DNA of 38,690 bases from Sphingobacteriia bacterium (GCA_009927485.1 RFMW01000108.1:1-38690); one strand, 5' to 3'. Shown: positions 10,670 to 20,463, numbered from the stretch's first letter. The notes: generated from the sequence alone by a model not told the origin. A program made the numbers and translations.

Positions 10670-11506
10670 ATGACGAGCGATTTCAGGTTGTACGATAACG
10701 CAGTTCCTCTCCATGGATTTCATTGCCATCGATTCGAAACGCTGGCAAGTACCCATGACTTGCTCAAGCAATGGGTTTCTCAGGGAATGGCTGCGCCAGG
10801 CACCGTGGTTTTGGCCGAGGAGCAAACCCATGGGAAGGGAAGAATGGGTCATGCTTGGACCAGCCTAAGGGGCAAGGGCCTGTGGTTCTCGGTTTATTTC
10901 CAGCCTTGTCTTCCCGTGGACCAGGCGTTGGCCTGGAACATGAACCTGGCGTTGGCGGTTTGCAAAGCCCTCGATGCGGTGGCTCCTTGGGGAGGTTGGC
11001 GGATTAAATGGCCCAACGATTGGGTCAGCAGGCAGGGCCGCAAAGCAGGAGGTATGTTGGTGGAGAATCAGTTGAGGGGTACTCTTATCAGCGATTCATG
11101 GGTAGGCATCGGAATCAACGTGGATCAAGATGCCGTGGACGCTCGTTTGCCCTTCGCCACCTCCCTCATGGCAGAAGGTTATGGATCGCCACAAGCCATG
11201 GGGGCAACGGCGTTTGCGCTCCAAGAAAGGCTCTTCGAAGCTTTGCTTTTGGAGCTCGAATGGCTGTTGGAGCCTTACAGTCCTCCCAAGGAGAACTGGA
11301 ATATTCCCCAAATTATCGAAGAGGTCGATCGCCGGCTCTTCGGCCTGGGCCAGAACCTTCCCTTCCTCTGCGAGGAACGCACGGAGTATTGGGTGCCCTT
11401 GGGCTTGAGCCACGATGGTGGCCTACGGGTTCGTTCAGAGTCCGGTGATCTTGTCCAAACCTTGTACCATCCTCATCACCGGATGTTTTATGGCCCTCAA
11501 TTTTGA
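10670..11506 (+). CDS. birA: Biotin--[acetyl-CoA-carboxylase] ligase, no N-terminal HTH
   Basis: 278 aa from ATG 10670; EEQTHGKGRMGHAWTSLRGKGLWFSV, WRIKWPNDW, KAGGMLVE, VGIGINVDQ motifs. The ORF-track start at 10586 would overlap rsfS. Confidence 0.92.
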   Translation: MTSDFRLYDNAVPLHGFHCHRFETLASTHDLLKQWVSQGMAAPGTVVLAEEQTHGKGRMGHAWTSLRGKGLWFSVYFQPCLPVDQALAWNMNLALAVCKALDAVAPWGGWRIKWPNDWVSRQGRKAGGMLVENQLRGTLISDSWVGIGINVDQDAVDARLPFATSLMAEGYGSPQAMGATAFALQERLFEALLLELEWLLEPYSPPKENWNIPQIIEEVDRRLFGLGQNLPFLCEERTEYWVPLGLSHDGGLRVRSESGDLVQTLYHPHHRMFYGPQF

Positions 11507-11549
11507 AAAAAGGCATTCGTGCAATTCAAATAAATCTTATCTTTGTTTG

Positions 11550-11756
11550 ATGACCGACTCCATGTTGAGATTAGAACTTAATTCTATGCCCAAAGATTTG
11601 AGGGATGAGGTAGAATTGTTTATTGAATTCATCAAGACAAAGTATCAGAAAGGGCCCAATAACCCACATAAAATCAGGGAATTTGGTCTTTTGAACGGAA
11701 AAATAAAACTTGCACCGGACTTCGATGAGCCTGTAGAAGATTTCGAAGAATCTTAG
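11550..11756 (+). CDS. DUF2281-like antitoxin (VapB-type)
   Basis: 68 aa from ATG 11550: LRLELNSMPKDLRDEVELFIEFIKTKY resembles DUF2281 N-termini; directly upstream of a PIN-domain toxin. Alternative start at 11562. Confidence 0.75.
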   Translation: MTDSMLRLELNSMPKDLRDEVELFIEFIKTKYQKGPNNPHKIREFGLLNGKIKLAPDFDEPVEDFEES

Positions 11757-11758
11757 GT

Positions 11759-12145
11759 ATGGCTTATCTGCTTGACACACATGCCATCCTTTGGTTTATG
11801 GCAGGGGATGAATTATTGCCAATTAAATCCAAGAATCTAATCCAAGATTTTCGTAATGTTTGTTTTGTAAGTATAGCGAGTTTATGGGAGATTACCATAA
11901 AAATTCAAAAAGAAAAATTAAAACTAGATTTTCCATTGGCTCATTTTTTTGATTATTTGGCTTCGAATCAAATCGAAATTATAGGAATCAACCAAGAACA
12001 CTTATTGTATTTGCTTACCCTTCCGCCTCATCACGCTGATCCCTTTGATCGTATGATTATTAGTCAAGCATTCGTGGATGGTATGACCGTGATCACCAAA
12101 GATTCAATTTTTGAAGAATACGGAGTCAAGGTACTTTGGGGATAG
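11759..12145 (+). CDS. PIN-domain toxin (VapC-type ribonuclease)
   Basis: 128 aa; YLLDTHAILWF, SIASLWEITIKIQKEKL, HHADPFDRMIISQA, TKDSIFEEYGVKVLW motifs. Confidence 0.92.
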   Translation: MAYLLDTHAILWFMAGDELLPIKSKNLIQDFRNVCFVSIASLWEITIKIQKEKLKLDFPLAHFFDYLASNQIEIIGINQEHLLYLLTLPPHHADPFDRMIISQAFVDGMTVITKDSIFEEYGVKVLWG

Positions 12146-12164
12146 TTTACTGCGTTGGTTGAAC

Positions 12165-12956
12165 ATGAATTCGGGATTGTTGTGGACGGTGGATGCCGGG
12201 AATACCTTGGTCAAGTGGGGGGTATGGGATGAACACGGGACCTTGCTCCAGGTTTGGAGGGAACCCTTGACCAGGGCGGGACAGGCATTGCCGGAATTGC
12301 TCGCCATGGGAAGGCCAGACCGGCTTGTTGTGGCCTCTGTTTCCTTGACCAGGGCCCATTGGGACAGAATTTTGGCCCCGCATGGGGTAGGACATTGGTT
12401 GTGGATGGGAGATTGGAAGGATTGGCCCTTCGAGGGGTCCTATGCCAGACCGGAAGAATTGGGGCTGGACCGCAAATTGCAAATGGCAGGTGCCATCGCG
12501 AAGCATCGCGGGAATTTACTAATTCTTGCCTTGGGGACTTGCCTAACCGCGGATCGATTGGACCTCCCTGACCAGCCGCAAGCCCCCGATCAATGCCGTT
12601 ACCGGCACCTTGGAGGGTTGATTGCTCCCGGTCTGGCCATGCGTTTTCGGGCCTTGCACGATTATACGGCGGCCTTACCAAGTTTGGCTCACCATCCGTT
12701 GCCTCCCCCGGACCCTTGGGGACAGAGTACCGAAGCCGCCATTCGTTCCGGAGCCCATGGCGGGATGCAAGCCGAAATCAAAGCATGGGTGAATACCTGG
12801 GCCCAGGAATGCCCTCAAGGGATTTTGATCACCTGCGGTGGTGATGCCACGTCTTTTGACTGGACCCAAATTCGCGGGGAAGGGCCCATCTTTGCCGAGC
12901 CAGATTTGGCCCTCTTTGGGCTCTGGTCTTTAACTCAAAATTTACCGCTGCTTTGA
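12165..12956 (+). CDS. coaX: Type III pantothenate kinase
   Basis: 263 aa; LLWTVDAGNTLVKWGVW, LALGTCLTADRLD, HLGGLIAPGLAMRFRALHDYTAALP, ITCGGDA motifs. Start placed at ATG 12165 rather than 12111. Confidence 0.9.
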   Translation: MNSGLLWTVDAGNTLVKWGVWDEHGTLLQVWREPLTRAGQALPELLAMGRPDRLVVASVSLTRAHWDRILAPHGVGHWLWMGDWKDWPFEGSYARPEELGLDRKLQMAGAIAKHRGNLLILALGTCLTADRLDLPDQPQAPDQCRYRHLGGLIAPGLAMRFRALHDYTAALPSLAHHPLPPPDPWGQSTEAAIRSGAHGGMQAEIKAWVNTWAQECPQGILITCGGDATSFDWTQIRGEGPIFAEPDLALFGLWSLTQNLPLL

Positions 12957-14335
12957 CTCTACCCATAAAGTGCCGAAGGACCCTCAAGGAGATCTTGCAC
13001 CACCAGTTCTTGCCCATTCGCTGGAACCTGCCAAGTCACCGATTTAAGTTGATTTCCGAGGGAATCTGCGGACTGATCTGCTTGGCGGTAGGCTTTATCG
13101 TACCTGCGGTTGCGCAGATTAACAATTTTGGCTCCCCGTATGCCCGATTCGGGATGGGTGAGTTCCAGCCTTTGGGCGGAGCAAGCCTTCAAAGCATCGG
13201 CGGAATGCAGGCGGCTATCACGCATCCCCAATGGATCAACACCGAAAATCCCGCCTCGTTGGCCCTCGGTGCCCTAACTCGGGTAGAGATGGGGTCACAG
13301 GCCCGCTTTTCCAACCTCCAAACGAATCAACAAAGCTTACTTAAGTCCAATATCAACCTGGCTCATCTGGCTCTGGCGATTCCATTGGGGAAGTCCTGGG
13401 GGACGGCCTTGTCCTTCGCGCCCATGTCGCTTCATAACTATGATGTATTGGGATCGGGATTGGTCCAGCCGGGTGGTGGCCAGAACCCCTACAAGGTCGA
13501 TGAGTACTATACCGGACGTGGGGGAATCAACCGCCTTTTTTGGGGAATTGGCTGGCAAGTTCATCCTCAATGGAGGGTAGGATACGGACTTAACGCCATG
13601 TTTGGCCAGACGATCAAAGAATTCAGAAGGGTCTTTCCCGATTCGGTGCAGGCCTTCAATGTTCGGGTTCAAGACCAATGGTCGGTTCTGGGCGCCTACC
13701 ACCAAGTGGGAATCCAATTCCAGCCCCGTCCCAAGGCCCAGCGTGGTTCAGGAACCTGGGGCTTGAGCCTTCGATTGCCGGCCAATTTGCCGCTAAGGCA
13801 GAACCTTTTGGCCGAGCGCTTTACCCTGATAGCAGGTAACCTGCGAATCCGCGATACGGTGGTTCAGGTGGCCGGTCAAGAAGGGGACATGCATCTGCCT
13901 CTCCAAGCCGCCATGGGCTATTGGGTCGAAAATGCAGGGAAATCAGGCTTTGGCTTGGAGGGAATCTATGAACCGCTCTCCGGGTGGAGGGTGATGGGCG
14001 TCGCAGATTCCATGCAAGACCGCTGGACCCTCAAAGTGGGGGGTTATCGGGTGGCCAAACCTTCGGGGAACCGGGCCACTGACCAGTTCATTTACCGTTC
14101 TGGGTTAAGGTTCAGCCCTGGCGGTCTTCGACTTCGGGATCGTTCCATCCACGAAATGGCCGTGTATGCAGGGATTGGGGTTCCCCTTCGTCGTTCGGCA
14201 TCCGTACTCAATTTGGGGTTGGAGCTGGGTCGATGGGGGAGGTTGGACCACGGCCTGGTTCAGGAGGATTTTGTGCGGGTTAACCTCACTTTAAATCTCA
14301 ATGACCGATGGTTTATTCGTAGGGTCTACGATTAA
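12953..14335 (+). CDS. Putative outer-membrane beta-barrel protein
   Basis: 460 aa; hydrophobic signal segment GLICLAVGFIVPAVAQ, NNFGSPYARFGMGEFQ opening, GTALSFAPMS and alternating aromatic/glycine strands, ending NLNDRWFIRRVYD. ORF opens with TTG overlapping the coaX stop. Confidence 0.7.
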   Translation: MTLPIKCRRTLKEILHHQFLPIRWNLPSHRFKLISEGICGLICLAVGFIVPAVAQINNFGSPYARFGMGEFQPLGGASLQSIGGMQAAITHPQWINTENPASLALGALTRVEMGSQARFSNLQTNQQSLLKSNINLAHLALAIPLGKSWGTALSFAPMSLHNYDVLGSGLVQPGGGQNPYKVDEYYTGRGGINRLFWGIGWQVHPQWRVGYGLNAMFGQTIKEFRRVFPDSVQAFNVRVQDQWSVLGAYHQVGIQFQPRPKAQRGSGTWGLSLRLPANLPLRQNLLAERFTLIAGNLRIRDTVVQVAGQEGDMHLPLQAAMGYWVENAGKSGFGLEGIYEPLSGWRVMGVADSMQDRWTLKVGGYRVAKPSGNRATDQFIYRSGLRFSPGGLRLRDRSIHEMAVYAGIGVPLRRSASVLNLGLELGRWGRLDHGLVQEDFVRVNLTLNLNDRWFIRRVYD

Positions 14336-14397
14336 TTTCGCCCTTCTTTAAATCACCTACCTTCAAGGAATTGTATTTAATCAATCAATAAATAATC

Positions 14398-15798
14398 ATG
14401 ACCATGTTCGATTCGTGCAGCATTCTTTTACCCCTCCAAGCAAGGATTCGTACTCTGCTGGTAAGTGCCTTCTTCATCGCTTGGATGGCCTTCAACATTT
14501 GGCAACCGGGAATTGCTCAAGCCCAGGCCGATTGCTCCAAGAAATGGGGGGTTGATAGCGTCGAAACCATCAAGAATATTTCCTTGTACCGTGAATTTTT
14601 CAAGCAAAAGAATTTTGCCTCTGCCCTCGAGCCATGGAGGTATGTTTTCATCCAAGCCCCATGTTCCAGGGAGCAGACCCATATTGACGGAATTGCTATG
14701 TTCAAAGATGCTCTGAAGGCTCAGAAGGACTCAACGCTTCGAACAACGATCCTGGACACTTTGATGATGATTTACGATGCGAGGGCCAAGTTTTTCCCGA
14801 AAAGTGCCTCCAATGCCTTAGGTCGCAAAGCGGTGGACATGCTCGACTATATTCCGGGGCAGAATCGCCGCATCCGTGAAGCTTTTGAGGCTGCGGTCGC
14901 CGTAGGCGGGAATGCAACGGAGCCGTTCATTCTTGGCTATTATTTCAAAGTCGGGATCAAAGATTTCAAAGCAGGGGTTATCGACCAGGCAGCTATTTTT
15001 AGCCTCTACAATCAATTGGTCGGAATTGCTGATGCGAATTTGGCCAGAACCGATTTGGATTCCTCCAAGCGCCAGCGATTTGTCGAAAACAAGGCGGCCC
15101 TGGATGCAGACCTGTCCATCTCCGTGATCGAAAATTGCGAACAAATTCTCACTGCCTTTGAAGGTAAATTCAACGAAGGCACTGTGGACAAGGCCCTTAG
15201 GGATTTGATTTATACCCAACTTCGGCTCAAGAATTGCAAAGAGTCTGCGTTCTACGAGAAGGTTGCAATCAGCAAACAAAGCGATGATCCAACCCCTGTG
15301 TTAGGCATTGAATTGGCGCGCCGCTTCCACAAATCCGGTCGTAACAAAGAGGCAGATCAATATTACCAAAATGCACTGAGCTTGGTGACCGATGACTCCA
15401 TCAAGGCCCAATACACGTACGATTACGCCGCCTTGTTCAGCGAGGACAAGCAATTTTCCAAGGCCAGGGATCTGGCACTGCAGGCCCATTCCTTGAGACC
15501 CACTTGGGGTAAACCCCTGATCTTCATCGGGAACTTGTATGCCTCCAGTTACATCGAGTGTGGTGGCGGTGGCATTGCGGCGCAGGCTGTTTATTGGGCC
15601 GCAGTCGATAAGTTCCGAGCCGCCGCCAAGGCCAATCCAGCGCTGCAAGAGGAATGCGATCAACTTGTTAGCAAATACAGCGGGTATTTTCCTAGCAAGC
15701 AAACCTTGTTTTTCAACAAACCTCCCTTTAATGTGGGGGATGCTTACCGCGTTGGCTGTTGGTTGAATGAGAGCACCACCGTCCGTTCATCGGACTAA
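14398..15798 (+). CDS. Secreted TPR-like repeat protein
   Basis: 466 aa; signal peptide ending IAQAQADC, helical repeats including KSGRNKEADQYYQNALSL and KAQYTYDYAALFSEDKQFSKARDLALQAHSLRP. Confidence 0.7.
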   Translation: MTMFDSCSILLPLQARIRTLLVSAFFIAWMAFNIWQPGIAQAQADCSKKWGVDSVETIKNISLYREFFKQKNFASALEPWRYVFIQAPCSREQTHIDGIAMFKDALKAQKDSTLRTTILDTLMMIYDARAKFFPKSASNALGRKAVDMLDYIPGQNRRIREAFEAAVAVGGNATEPFILGYYFKVGIKDFKAGVIDQAAIFSLYNQLVGIADANLARTDLDSSKRQRFVENKAALDADLSISVIENCEQILTAFEGKFNEGTVDKALRDLIYTQLRLKNCKESAFYEKVAISKQSDDPTPVLGIELARRFHKSGRNKEADQYYQNALSLVTDDSIKAQYTYDYAALFSEDKQFSKARDLALQAHSLRPTWGKPLIFIGNLYASSYIECGGGGIAAQAVYWAAVDKFRAAAKANPALQEECDQLVSKYSGYFPSKQTLFFNKPPFNVGDAYRVGCWLNESTTVRSSD

Positions 15799-15811
15799 CG
15801 TTTTGGCGTTT

Positions 15812-16378
15812 ATGTCAGCGAAAGGGTCATGCCGTATGCCTTTGCGCTGGATATGGATGGGATGGTTCTGCATGATCTCTTTGAACACAGCATGTTCAGA
15901 TCCAAGCGGGGGTGCTGAGCGATTCAAAATCAGGCCAGAAGTAGGGGTGGATCGAATGGAGCGGGTGGACTTGTGGTTTTATCAAAGCGGTTTCGAAAAG
16001 GCACACCTGAAGGCTGGGGCCATGCTTTGGTTCAGAAACGGGAGCCGCATGGAGATGGAAGATGGATTAACCGTGGATGTTTATGATGCTCAAGGTCGCC
16101 AGGTCATTAGCCGAATTTCGGCACGGCGGGGAACGCGTGATATCGCCAAGGCCTTGCTCGAAGCCAGGGGTTCGGTGGTGGCCAATAATTTGGCAGGGGA
16201 TACGCTGTTCACGGAGCAGTTGTTTATGGATGAGAAGGCCGGTAGGGTTTATACCGGTGCGCCGGTCCGCATCCGCACGCCCAGGGAGTGGTTGGTGGGG
16301 GATGGTTTGGAAGCGAACAGGGATTTGAGCGAGTACCGAATTCTTCGGCTCAAAGGCAATGTCCGCTTGGGTTCGTGA
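15812..16378 (+). CDS. lptC: LptC-like LPS export protein (lipoprotein)
   Basis: Approx. 188 aa from ATG 15812 (15836 also possible); lipobox-like SLNTAC, TVDVYDAQGRQVISRISARRGTRD, GDTLFTEQLFMDEKAGRVYT, GDGLEANRDLSEYRI. Confidence 0.82.
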   Translation: MSAKGSCRMPLRWIWMGWFCMISLNTACSDPSGGAERFKIRPEVGVDRMERVDLWFYQSGFEKAHLKAGAMLWFRNGSRMEMEDGLTVDVYDAQGRQVISRISARRGTRDIAKALLEARGSVVANNLAGDTLFTEQLFMDEKAGRVYTGAPVRIRTPREWLVGDGLEANRDLSEYRILRLKGNVRLGS

Positions 16379-16392
16379 CCTAATTTCGCAGC

Positions 16393-17673
16393 ATGTTGGA
16401 GGTAATGTTGGCTTTGTTTGCTTCGGCTTTTTTCTCGGGTATGGAATCCGCGTACCTGAATTGCAATCGTTTCCGACTGGAATTGCGGCAGAAGCAGGGC
16501 CAGGCCTCTGCATTGATTCTGGGGCGTTTTGTCCGTCAATCGGATGAGTTTCTGGGAACCATCTTGATAGGGAACAACCTGGCCCTGGTGGTGTACGGGA
16601 TGTTTCTGACCCCGCTTATGGAGCCTGTGCTGGTCGCATGGCTGCCCATGTTGGCGGAAATGGATTTGGCCATGCTGGGGATTCAAACCTTGTTGAGCTC
16701 AGTGGTGGTTCTGTTGTTGGGAGAGTATTTCCCCAAAACCTATTTTAGAGCCCATGCCGACTCCCTTTCTTTGCTGTTGGCAAGGCCAATGCTCATCGTG
16801 TACTATTTGTTATATCCATTTGTTTACCTGGTGAGTCGGAGCAGTCGTTGGCTCTTGGATCGATGGATTGGGGTGACAGGCAACAAGGTGCATCGAGTCT
16901 TTGACAAGGCCGAACTTAGCCATTGGATCAACGATCAAGTGGATACGCGTGAAGAGGCGGAAGAGCAAGAAGTGGATTTGGGATATTTTCACAAAGCATT
17001 GTATTTTAGCGATGTAAAGGTTAGAGCGTGCATGATTCCCCGAACGGAATTGGTGGGTATTGCGCTGAACAGTGCTCGCGGTGAAGTGCTGGGGAAGTTC
17101 AACGAAAGCGGTTTATCCAAATTGCTTATCTATCAAGATAGCATGGACCATGTGACCGGCTACGTGCATTTTCATTCGGTCTTGGCCTTGGACGAAAACA
17201 AAGCATTCAATTTGCAGGAATTGCAATTACCATTGGCCATTGTGCCGGAATCCATGTCGGCATCCCGCCTCCTCAAGCAACTAACCACGGGTCGTCGATC
17301 CATGGCCCTGGTGGTGGATGAATTGGGAGGAACATCGGGCATGGTTACGGTTGAGGATTTGTTGGAGGAGATTTTTGGAGAAATTCAAGACGAGCACGAT
17401 GAACCGGAGAGGACGGAGCAGGTGCTGGCCCCGGGGCATTATCGGTTCTCAGGAAGGCTGGAAGTGGATTACCTCAACGAGCAATACGGATTGGGTATTC
17501 CAACGGGGCCCTACGAAACCCTGGGCGGATGGGTCCTCGAATGCTTGGGGAGCCTTCCGGAGGCGGGTCATGTGTGGACCGAGGGTTCCTGGGAAGTACA
17601 GGCCGAGGCGGTGAGCTTGACGCGCATTGACTTGCTAAGCCTCAGGCGTTTGGATGAAGGTTCTTCTGATTGA
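16393..17673 (+). CDS. CNNM/CorC family protein with DUF21 and CBS domains (GldE-like)
   Basis: 426 aa; FFSGMESAYLNCNRFRLELRQ, LGEYFPKTYFR, MIPRTELVGI, MALVVDELGGTSGMVTVEDLLEEIFGEIQDEHD. Confidence 0.9.
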   Translation: MLEVMLALFASAFFSGMESAYLNCNRFRLELRQKQGQASALILGRFVRQSDEFLGTILIGNNLALVVYGMFLTPLMEPVLVAWLPMLAEMDLAMLGIQTLLSSVVVLLLGEYFPKTYFRAHADSLSLLLARPMLIVYYLLYPFVYLVSRSSRWLLDRWIGVTGNKVHRVFDKAELSHWINDQVDTREEAEEQEVDLGYFHKALYFSDVKVRACMIPRTELVGIALNSARGEVLGKFNESGLSKLLIYQDSMDHVTGYVHFHSVLALDENKAFNLQELQLPLAIVPESMSASRLLKQLTTGRRSMALVVDELGGTSGMVTVEDLLEEIFGEIQDEHDEPERTEQVLAPGHYRFSGRLEVDYLNEQYGLGIPTGPYETLGGWVLECLGSLPEAGHVWTEGSWEVQAEAVSLTRIDLLSLRRLDEGSSD

Positions 17674-17797
17674 TGGGGAATGAGGCATATTGAGCCTTGT
17701 TCCTTATTTTTGCATCCCTTCTTCAAAAGCCGTATCTTTCTAAATTCTTTATTTTTCAGCCTTTTACCCAATCAATTCCTCGGATTAACCCTAGATT

Positions 17798-19897
17798 ATG
17801 TCGATTATTACCACGATACGTAGCAAAGCAGGGCTTTTGGTGGCCCTAATCGGTCTCGCCCTGGTTTCCTTCCTTGCCATGGATGTGTTCAGCGGAAATG
17901 GAATTTTTTCGCAGCGAAATCCTACCGATGTGGGTGAAATCGACGGAGACAAGATCAGTTTGGCCCGTTTCGACGCCAAACTCCAGGAAACCATTGAAAA
18001 TTACAAGGCCAATACCAAAACTGAGCAAATCGATGAGGCGACCATGGCCTCGCTGAGGGATCAGGTTTGGAGCGAATTTCTTAGGGAAGGCATTATGGGG
18101 GGTACCTACAATGAATTGGGCTTGGAAGTCGGTCCAGAAGAATTGTACGATATGGTTCAAGGCAAAAACCTTCATCCCGAAATTCAGAAGGCCTTTGCAG
18201 ACCCAGCCACCGGTCAATTTGATCGCAACAAGGTGGTTGATTTTCTGAAGAATTTATCCAAACAGCCTGCCGATATGCAGAAGCGTTGGAAGGCTTTTGA
18301 GGATTACATTCTCAAGGACAGGGCGACCCGTAAATACGCCAACCTGGTTGGGAAGGGCATGTACATCCCTGATTTTTTTGCCGATGAATACGTGAAAGGA
18401 ACCAACATCGCCGCTACGGGCCGATTTGCTTTCTTGGATTATGCTTCTATTGTCGATTCCACCATCAAAATTTCCGATGCCGAATACCAGGAAGCCTATG
18501 AGCGCTTCAAGGCAGCTTATAAGCTCAAAGACGATATCCGTGCAATTGATTTTGTGAGTTTTGATGTCAACCCAGGGCCAGAAGACTCTGCCAAAGCTCG
18601 TCAAACTTTGACAGAACTCCGGGAAGCCTTTGCGACCGGAAACGATGACAGCGCCTTTGTGGCCTTGCGCTCCGATTTGCCTTACGATGATCGCTTCACC
18701 CCTGTTTCTACCTTGACCCAACCTGCTTTGGTGGCTTTGGCAGCTGCGCCGGTTGGAACACTCACCGACATTTACCTCGAAAACGCAGCCTTTGTTCTGA
18801 CCAAACTTTCCGCCAAAACCAGCAGGCCCGATTCTGTAAAGGCCAGGCATATTCTGCTCAAAGTGGAGAACCAACCTGACACCGTGGTCAAAGCCAAGGC
18901 AGACAGCTTGGCAGACGCCATTCGCAAAGGCTCTGATTTTGCTTCCCTTGCGGTGAGTTTATCGGCCGATCCGGGCTCAGGTTCCAAGGGGGGTGATTTG
19001 GGTTACTTCGCAGAAGGCATGATGGTCAAGCCCTTCAACGACGCCTGTTTTGGGGGCCGAACCGGAGACCTCAAAGTGGTGCGTTCAGACTTTGGTTATC
19101 ACATTATTCAAATCAATGATCAGAAGGGCCAGAAGCCCGTGGTCAAATTGGCATCGGTTGCCGCACGCATTACTGCGACTACCGAAACATTTAGAGCACG
19201 TTATGCAGAGGCTACCCAATTTGCCTCCACGCTCAAGAATGCAGAGGACTTCCAAAAAGCGGTGGACAAAAAGGGTCTCCCCAAGAGGACAGCGGACAAT
19301 GTCCGTATTGGTGACCGTACGTTGCCCGGTGTGAACAACGCTCGCGAAATTGTCCGCTGGGCGTACAAAGCATCGGTCGGTGAATTAAGCCCATTGTTCG
19401 AAGCGGATGACCGCTTTGTGGTGGCGGTTCTCACCAAATCCTTCGAGAAGGGGTACAAGCCCATGGAAGAAGTCAAAACGGATTTAGAAGTCCGGATTCG
19501 CCGCGAGAAGAAAGGCGAATTGCTCGCTGCCAAATGGAAAGGAATCCTGCAACGCCATAAGAATTTGGAGGCTGCTGCCGCCCAAGCGGGCACCGTGGTG
19601 CAGCCATTGTTAGGTGCTTCTTTCATGGGCTCCTTCATTAATGGGGTCGGTCAAGAACCCAAATTGTCCGGGGCTTTGTTTGCAACCAAGGCGCGCACCT
19701 TATCCAAGCCTGTTCCCGGCGAACGCGGTGTTTATGTCTTTGTGGTGGATAGCCTCAGCACCTTGCCCAAGGATTATGATCTCAAATCGGCCAAGGCCTC
19801 CATGGAAGGTCAGTACCGTGGTCGCGCTGGGAATGAACCCTTCGGTGCCAAGCGGGAATTGGCCAAGATCAAAGACGACAGGCACCTTTTCTATTAA
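17798..19897 (+). CDS. PpiD-like peptidylprolyl isomerase with SurA N-terminal domain
   Basis: 699 aa; MSIITTIRSKAGLLVALIGLALVSFLAMD membrane anchor; parvulin core VKARHILLKVENQPDTVVKAKADSLADAIRKGSDFASLAVSLSADPGSGSKGGDLGYFAEGMMVKPF. Confidence 0.93.
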   Translation: MSIITTIRSKAGLLVALIGLALVSFLAMDVFSGNGIFSQRNPTDVGEIDGDKISLARFDAKLQETIENYKANTKTEQIDEATMASLRDQVWSEFLREGIMGGTYNELGLEVGPEELYDMVQGKNLHPEIQKAFADPATGQFDRNKVVDFLKNLSKQPADMQKRWKAFEDYILKDRATRKYANLVGKGMYIPDFFADEYVKGTNIAATGRFAFLDYASIVDSTIKISDAEYQEAYERFKAAYKLKDDIRAIDFVSFDVNPGPEDSAKARQTLTELREAFATGNDDSAFVALRSDLPYDDRFTPVSTLTQPALVALAAAPVGTLTDIYLENAAFVLTKLSAKTSRPDSVKARHILLKVENQPDTVVKAKADSLADAIRKGSDFASLAVSLSADPGSGSKGGDLGYFAEGMMVKPFNDACFGGRTGDLKVVRSDFGYHIIQINDQKGQKPVVKLASVAARITATTETFRARYAEATQFASTLKNAEDFQKAVDKKGLPKRTADNVRIGDRTLPGVNNAREIVRWAYKASVGELSPLFEADDRFVVAVLTKSFEKGYKPMEEVKTDLEVRIRREKKGELLAAKWKGILQRHKNLEAAAAQAGTVVQPLLGASFMGSFINGVGQEPKLSGALFATKARTLSKPVPGERGVYVFVVDSLSTLPKDYDLKSAKASMEGQYRGRAGNEPFGAKRELAKIKDDRHLFY

Positions 19898-19912
19898 GCA
19901 ACTTTGTAAGCG

Positions 19913-20443
19913 GTGAGCATCCGTAACAAAGTTCAAGAAAGCGGATTGCTGATTGTGGATCCGGCCACCTGGCTCTTTCCTGAAAAGCAATTGGTGGGCT
20001 TGGATTTGGCTCTAATGATGGACGAGTTTGCGGTACTCCGCGAGAAATTATTCCGAGAAAAGGTTCAGGCCTTGGATCCTATCGAGTTCAGAGGCAAGGT
20101 AGTGGCCTTGTATTGCTCCGTTGATGCGATTTGGCCGCCGTGGGCGGTGATGCTCTTGACCGCAAGGCTTCAGGAAGGGGACCCGAATGCAGGGCCAACC
20201 TCGGTTCATTACGGGACGCCCGAAGAGGTTCGATTGCAATTATCCATTGGAGGCATACAGGCCATGGACACGGGGCCGTTCTTGGATGGACGGGTCATGA
20301 TCAAAGCCTGTTCCAAAGCGGATTGGGCACCCGCCATGTACCAGGCCCTCAGCAGTCGTTTGCTGCCCGTGGTTCAGAGCTTATGGTACGGGGAGCCATG
20401 TTCTGCAGTTCCTGTTTACAAACGCCAGGGAAGGACGAGTTAA
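19913..20443 (+). CDS. DUF2480 family protein
   Basis: 176 aa from a GTG start; VALYCSVDAIWPPWAVMLL, VMIKACSKADWAPAMYQALSSRLLPVVQSLWYGEPCSAVPVYKR matches the remembered family signature. Confidence 0.85.
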   Translation: MSIRNKVQESGLLIVDPATWLFPEKQLVGLDLALMMDEFAVLREKLFREKVQALDPIEFRGKVVALYCSVDAIWPPWAVMLLTARLQEGDPNAGPTSVHYGTPEEVRLQLSIGGIQAMDTGPFLDGRVMIKACSKADWAPAMYQALSSRLLPVVQSLWYGEPCSAVPVYKRQGRTS

Positions 20444-20463
20444 GCGCCTTCAACACGAACTTT

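Noticed and set aside
20131-20463. N-terminal extension of the lytic transglycosylase ORF
   Set aside because: Overlaps the DUF2480 gene in another frame; the ATG at 20464 gives a normal membrane-anchor N-terminus.
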